A DNA stretch of 64,000 nucleotides from Actinoplanes cyaneus (GTDB lineage Bacteria > Actinomycetota > Actinomycetes > Mycobacteriales > Micromonosporaceae), in the NCBI RefSeq assembly GCF_016862095.1, contig NZ_BOMH01000004.1:62001-126000 (forward strand). The letters run 5' to 3'. Both the position numbers and the translations under genes were made by a program. Shown in pieces: positions 60,214 through 64,000 of this stretch (positions within the stretch are counted from its first letter, which is position 1; each line of letters opens with the position of its first letter). The notes beneath the pieces were generated by a model. That model was given only the letters and a program-made list of their open reading frames with translations, did not search any database and was not told the origin of the DNA.

Positions 60214-61692
60214 GTGGGCGAAAAAGTCGAGAAGACGGAATTCTCCCGGGAGGACCGGACCCGGTACCGGCAGAAGGTCCGCCGCAGTCTGGACGTGTTC
60301 GCGACGATGCTGCGCGAGTCACGTTTCGACTTCGAGCGGCCGATGACCGGCATGGAGATCGAGCTGAACCTGATCGACGGCAACGCCGACCCAGCGTTCC
60401 GGAACTCCGAGGCGCTCGGCGCGATCGCCGACCCGGACTTCCAGACCGAGCTGGGCCAGTTCAACATCGAGATCAACCTGCCACCCCGGCGGCTCGGTGG
60501 TGACGACATCGCCGACCTGGAGAAGAGCCTGCGGGCCAGCCTCAACCACGCCGAGGGCAAGGCCCGGACGGTCGGCGTGCACATGGTGACGATCGGGATC
60601 CTGCCGACGCTGCGCCGGGAGCACCTGACCAGCGACGCGCTCTCCGAGAACCCGAGGTATTCGCTGCTCAACGAGCAGATCTTCGCGGCCCGGGGCGAGG
60701 ACCTGGACATCCGGATCGACGGGGTGGACCGGCTCGCGGTCACCACCGACACGATCGCGCCCGAGGCGGCGTGCACCAGCACCCAGTTCCATCTGCAGGT
60801 CAGCCCGGCGCAGTTCGCGGCGTACTGGAACGCCTCGCAGGTGATCTCCGGGATCCAGGTGGCGCTGGGCGCGAACTCGCCGCTGCTGTTCGGGCGTGAG
60901 CTGTGGCGCGAGACCCGGATCCCACTGTTCGAACAGGCCACCGACACGCGGTCGGAGGAGATCAGGGCTCAGGGCGTACGCCCGCGGGTGTGGTTCGGGG
61001 AACGCTGGATCACCAGCGTCTTCGACCTGTTCGAGGAGAACGTCCGCTACTTCCCGGCGCTGCTGCCGATCTGCGACGAGGACGACCCCGCCGACCTCCT
61101 GGAACGCGGCGAGATCCCGGCGCTGAGCGAGCTGCGGCTGCACAACGGGACGGTCTACCGCTGGAACCGGCCGATCTACGACGTGGTCAACGGGCGGCCG
61201 CATCTGCGCGTGGAGAACCGCGTCCTCCCGGCCGGGCCGACGGTCGCCGACACCATCGCGAACGCAGCGTTCTACTACGGGCTGGTGCGCAGCCTGGCCG
61301 AGGCCGATCGGCCCGTCTGGACGCAGCTGAGCTTCCGCGCGGCCGAGGAGAACTTCCACGCCTGCGCCCGGCACGGCATCGACGCCAGCGTGTTCTGGCC
61401 CGGCGTCGGCACGGTGCCGGTGACCGAGCTGGTGCTGCGCCGCCTGCTCCCGCAAGCCGCGGACGGGCTCGACCGCTGGGGCGTCTCGCCGGCCCAGCGC
61501 GACCGGCTGCTCGGCATCGTCGAGCAGCGCTGCCTGCGCCAGCAGAACGGCGCGTCGTGGCAGGTCGACACGCTGCACGAGCTGGAGAAGCAGGGCGCCG
61601 ACCGGCAGCGGGCGCTGCACGAGATGCTGCGGCGCTACCTCCCGCTGATGCACGAGAACATCCCGGTCCACGAGTGGCCGATCTCCGCCTGA
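60214..61692 (+). CDS. GCS2-family carboxylate-amine ligase (glutamate-cysteine ligase-like)
   Basis: 492-aa ATP-grasp-like ligase of the GCS2/YbdK family that forms an amide between a carboxylate (often glutamate) and an amine. Conserved: MTGMEIELNLID (metal-binding Glu residues), QFNIEINLPPR, CTSTQFHLQVSPAQFAAYWNA, and FGRELWRETRIPLFEQ, FGERWITSVFDLFEENVRYF and NGTVYRWNRPIYDV. Product unknown: mycothiol, not glutathione, is the expected thiol here, so it is not necessarily a glutathione enzyme. GTG 60214 with GAAGAAGG upstream. Confidence 0.93.
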   Translation: MGEKVEKTEFSREDRTRYRQKVRRSLDVFATMLRESRFDFERPMTGMEIELNLIDGNADPAFRNSEALGAIADPDFQTELGQFNIEINLPPRRLGGDDIADLEKSLRASLNHAEGKARTVGVHMVTIGILPTLRREHLTSDALSENPRYSLLNEQIFAARGEDLDIRIDGVDRLAVTTDTIAPEAACTSTQFHLQVSPAQFAAYWNASQVISGIQVALGANSPLLFGRELWRETRIPLFEQATDTRSEEIRAQGVRPRVWFGERWITSVFDLFEENVRYFPALLPICDEDDPADLLERGEIPALSELRLHNGTVYRWNRPIYDVVNGRPHLRVENRVLPAGPTVADTIANAAFYYGLVRSLAEADRPVWTQLSFRAAEENFHACARHGIDASVFWPGVGTVPVTELVLRRLLPQAADGLDRWGVSPAQRDRLLGIVEQRCLRQQNGASWQVDTLHELEKQGADRQRALHEMLRRYLPLMHENIPVHEWPISA

Positions 61693-61789
61693 CCCGCACG
61701 GCCGCCCCTGGCTGAGCTCACCACGATTTCCCGGTACGGCGTGAAAGCCCGCGCGCCGTGCCGGCAGGTCGTCACTCCACGCCGCCGTG

Positions 61790-61989
61790 TCCCGCGCCGC
61801 CGCACGCCGCCATCCCCCGCCGCCGCACGCCGCCATCCCGCGCCGCCGCCTCACGTCGTCGCCCTGCGTCGCCGTCCCGGGTCGTCGCACGTCGCCGTCC
61901 CGCGCCGCCGCGTCACGTCGTCGCCCTGCGTCGCCGTCCCGGGTCGTCGCCCCACGTGGTCGCCCCACGCCGTCACCCCGCACCGTCGC
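61790..61989. repeat. GC-rich tandem repeats between convergent genes
   Basis: Two about 24-bp units (CGCCGCCGCACGCCGCCATC type) are followed by two about 60-bp units sharing TCACGTCGTCGCCCTGCGTC and GCCGTCCCGGGTCGTCGC. The region lies between the GCS2 and cobalamin genes, with no coding potential in either strand that fits codon bias. Confidence 0.75.
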
Positions 61990-62379
61990 TCAGCTCCCCG
62001 CCGGGCCCGCGATCGCCACCGTCACCCCGTCGACGATCCGCTTGGGCAGCAGCAGCGACGCCTGCGCCCCCGCCGCGAGCAGCGCCGCGGCCTCGGCAAC
62101 GCTCGGGGTGCCGACCGCCGCGGCCACTCGCCCGCTCACCGCCGCCAGGTCATGCCCCGCTGCGGCCCCGGCCAGCTCGGTGGCGCTGAACGCGGCCAAG
62201 CGCCACCCGAAGCTCCCGGCGAGCACCCGCATGCCGGGCTCGGCGGCCCGCCGGTCCAGAGTCGCCACGACGCTCACCCGCGACCGCTCCACCCCGGCCG
62301 CGACCAGCGCCGCTTCCACCGCACCGGCCAGCAACGCCGGGCCGGTGCCCGGGCGAGCCCCCACGCCGACGGCGATCAC
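61990..62379 (-). CDS. Cobalamin biosynthesis protein, CbiG C-terminal domain (CobE-like)
   Basis: 129-aa protein corresponding to the CbiG_C/CobE domain, which in CbiG helps open the delta-lactone ring of cobalt-precorrin-5A and as CobE is essential in the aerobic pathway. Motifs: IAVGVGARPGTGPALLAGAV at the N-terminus, VSVVATLDRRAAEPGMRVLA and VAEAAALLAAGAQASLLLPK. GTG 62379 overlaps the cobB stop (GTGA). Third gene of the cobO-cobB operon in this window. Confidence 0.9.
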   Translation of the reverse strand: MIAVGVGARPGTGPALLAGAVEAALVAAGVERSRVSVVATLDRRAAEPGMRVLAGSFGWRLAAFSATELAGAAAGHDLAAVSGRVAAAVGTPSVAEAAALLAAGAQASLLLPKRIVDGVTVAIAGPAGS

Positions 62380-63731
62380 CCCGCGGCCGTGCGCACCAGC
62401 CGCGACGCGAACCCACGCTGCCCCGCCCAGTGCAGATGCAGGTAGGAGGCGTGCACCCCGGCCGACGCGAACCCTTCCGGATCCGCCCCGCGCCACGCCC
62501 ATGCCGCCCCGGAAGCCGGCGACAGCAGCACCCCCGACCGCGGATGCACCGTCGTCCGGTGGAACTCGTGCCCGGTCACCCGGGTCCCGGCCGGCGCGAG
62601 CGGACTGTCCGACAGCGCCACCGCGTCCCGGTAGCCCAGGGTCAGCGTCGGGGTCATCGCCGCCTCCGCGTCGAGCACCCCGCACATCGGCGCGCCGTCC
62701 AGCGTCCGGCACAACCACAGGAGCCCGGCGCACTCGGCGGCGATCGGGTGCCCGGCCGCCGCCAGCTCCCGCACCGAGGTGCGCAGCGGCTCGTTCGCCG
62801 ACAGCTCCGCCGCGAACACCTCCGGGAACCCGCCGCCGACGACCAGCGCCCGGGCCCCGTCGGGCAGGGACTCGTCGCGCAGCGGGTCCACGATGACCAC
62901 CTCGGCGCCGGCGCCGGCGAGGAGCTCGGCGGTCTCCGCATAGGCGAAGGAGAAGGCGGGCCCGCCCGCGAGCGCGACGACCGGACGACCCGCCACCGGT
63001 TCGGCCTCCTGCGGCGTCCACGGCTCCGCGGCGAGCGGCGGCGCCGACCGGGCGACCGCGGCCACCGCGTCCAGGTCGACCGAGGCGGCGACCAGCGTGG
63101 CCAGCGCGTCGACCGAGGCCAGGGCTTCCGCGCGGCGCTCGGCGGCCGGCACCAGCCCGAGGTGCCGGCTGGGCGCGGCGACCGCGTCGGCCCGGCGCAG
63201 CGCCCCCAGCACCGGCGTGCCGACCTCTTCGCAGGCGTCGCGCAGGATCTGCTCGTGCCGGTCGGAGCCGACCCGGTTGAGGATCACCCCGGCCAGCCGG
63301 ACCGTCCCGAAACTGCGGAACCCGTGCACCACCGCGGCGATCGACCGCCCCTGCGCGGCGGCGTCGACCACCAGGATCACCGGCGCCTGCAGCAGCGCGG
63401 CGACCTGGGCGGTGGACCCGGTCTCGCCGGCACCGGTGCGCCCGTCGTAGAGCCCCATCACGCCCTCGACGATCGCCAGCTCGGCGCCCTGCGCGCCGTG
63501 CGCGAAGAGCGGGCCGATCAGGTGCTCGCCGACCATCACCGGGTCCAGGTTGCGCCCCGGACGGCCCGCGGCCAGCGCGTGGTAGCCGGGATCGATGTAG
63601 TCCGGCCCGACCTTGAACGGCGCCACCGGCACCCCGCGCCGGGCGAACGCCGCGAGCAGCCCGGTGGCCACCGTCGTCTTGCCGTGCCCGGAGGCCGGCG
63701 CGGCGATCACCACCCGTGGAGTCGTCACCAT
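62376..63731 (-). CDS. cobB: Cobyrinate a,c-diamide synthase
   Basis: 451-aa glutamine-dependent amidase that converts cobyrinate (or hydrogenobyrinate) to its a,c-diamide. N-terminal dethiobiotin-synthetase-like ATPase domain: VIAAPASGHGKTTVATGL (P-loop), FKVGPDYIDPGYH, AIVEGVMGLYDG; C-terminal class I glutaminase with the nucleophile Cys in AAECAGLLWLCRTL near 331 and His in TGHEFHRTTV near 388. ATG 63731 (or GTG 63728) overlaps the cobO stop. Coupled to cobO and the CbiG-domain gene. Confidence 0.96.
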   Translation of the reverse strand: MVTTPRVVIAAPASGHGKTTVATGLLAAFARRGVPVAPFKVGPDYIDPGYHALAAGRPGRNLDPVMVGEHLIGPLFAHGAQGAELAIVEGVMGLYDGRTGAGETGSTAQVAALLQAPVILVVDAAAQGRSIAAVVHGFRSFGTVRLAGVILNRVGSDRHEQILRDACEEVGTPVLGALRRADAVAAPSRHLGLVPAAERRAEALASVDALATLVAASVDLDAVAAVARSAPPLAAEPWTPQEAEPVAGRPVVALAGGPAFSFAYAETAELLAGAGAEVVIVDPLRDESLPDGARALVVGGGFPEVFAAELSANEPLRTSVRELAAAGHPIAAECAGLLWLCRTLDGAPMCGVLDAEAAMTPTLTLGYRDAVALSDSPLAPAGTRVTGHEFHRTTVHPRSGVLLSPASGAAWAWRGADPEGFASAGVHASYLHLHWAGQRGFASRLVRTAAG

Positions 63732-64000
63732 TCGATGCCCTGCTGTCCCTTGCGACCGGCGTCCATCGGATGCTTGACCTTGGTCATCTCGGTGACCAGG
63801 TCGGCCGCCGCGATCAGGTCGGGGTGCGCGTCCCGCCCGGTGATCACGACGTGCTGCGTCCCCGGCCGGTCGTTCAGCGTCGCGATCACGTCGGCGACGT
63901 CCACCCAGCCCCACTTCATCGGATAGGTGAACTCGTCCAGCACATAGAACTTGTGCGTCTCCGCCGCCAGGTCACGCTTGATCTGCGCCCAGCCCTCGGC
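63725..64000 (-). CDS. cobO: Cob(I)yrinic acid a,c-diamide adenosyltransferase (5' end outside window)
   Basis: The last 91 codons of CobO/BtuR: YVLDEFTYPMKWGWVDVADV (the catalytic loop region), VVITGRDAHPDLIAAADLVTEM and the terminal MDAGRKGQQGIEW, characteristic of the family that adenosylates the corrin cobalt. Upstream sequence is beyond the window, as is any cobalamin riboswitch. It shares the operon with cobB and the CbiG-domain gene. Confidence 0.95.
   Translation of the reverse strand, partial: AEGWAQIKRDLAAETHKFYVLDEFTYPMKWGWVDVADVIATLNDRPGTQHVVITGRDAHPDLIAAADLVTEMTKVKHPMDAGRKGQQGIEW

Noticed and set aside
61741-62896. Long plus-strand Arg/Pro/Ala frames over the repeats and cobB
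   Set aside because: They derive from GC-rich tandem repeats and continue antisense to the cbiG-domain and cobB genes.

Overview
High-GC actinobacterial chromosome, most likely Micromonosporaceae (Actinoplanes-like). The evidence is: about 70% G+C with strongly GC3-biased genes; an actinobacterial proteasome ATPase (arc); the mycothiol ligase mshC next to DUF3090 and SCO1664-family genes; a helix-turn-helix/DUF397 pair; DUF5703, DUF6232 and F420-dependent proteins. I recognised no rRNA, tRNA, CRISPR array, prophage or transposase gene.

Layout. 1-8.0 kb: a truncated acyltransferase, then arc, ferredoxin, trmI, an M50 protease and a RecB-family nuclease (order resembling Mycobacterium/Streptomyces), then an orphan response regulator. 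8-14.6 kb: RHH-type protein plus DUF4097 protein, HAD phosphatase, Zn-protease lipoprotein, and an ABC ATPase with its FtsX-type permease. 14.9-25.4 kb: a regulator-rich stretch (ArsR-SRPBCC, PAC2 protein, XRE-DUF397, GntR, histidine kinase-response regulator, TetR-GNAT). 25.6-30.7 kb: mshC and a four-gene operon (F420 oxidoreductase, histidine phosphatase, DUF3090, SCO1664 family). 30.8-41.8 kb: aldo/keto reductase, M20 peptidase, hemerythrin, LysR, FAD monooxygenase-MarR, a ClpC-type unfoldase and a NYN nuclease. 42.5-47.3 kb: a translationally coupled operon around a 904-aa FtsK/EccC-like ATPase, containing a 39-aa internally duplicated peptide. 48-64 kb: two DUF72 proteins, a DksA/TraR protein, secA2, a STAS-kinase fusion, a 920-aa repeat protein, a GCS2 ligase and the end of a cobalamin operon (cobO-cobB-cbiG C-domain).

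Genome-scale patterns. At least a dozen genes have a TANNNT-type -10 box 6-7 nt before the start codon, so they are probably transcribed without a leader. Three intergenic regions carry a family of about 50-60-bp palindromes (GGCTGG...CCAGCC) whose stems change in both arms while keeping the fold. Two of these regions also carry a second dispersed repeat in the same relative order. Two sites show MerR-type promoters (TTGACT, 19-bp spacer containing a dyad) although no MerR gene is present.

Functional themes: protein quality control (arc, ClpC-type, M50, Zn-protease, M20), thiol/redox metabolism (mshC, ferredoxin, F420 enzyme, monooxygenase), secretion-type motors (secA2, FtsK/EccC-like) and cobalamin synthesis. 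The best candidates for undescribed biology are the FtsK-like operon with its duplicated micropeptide, and the covarying palindrome family.
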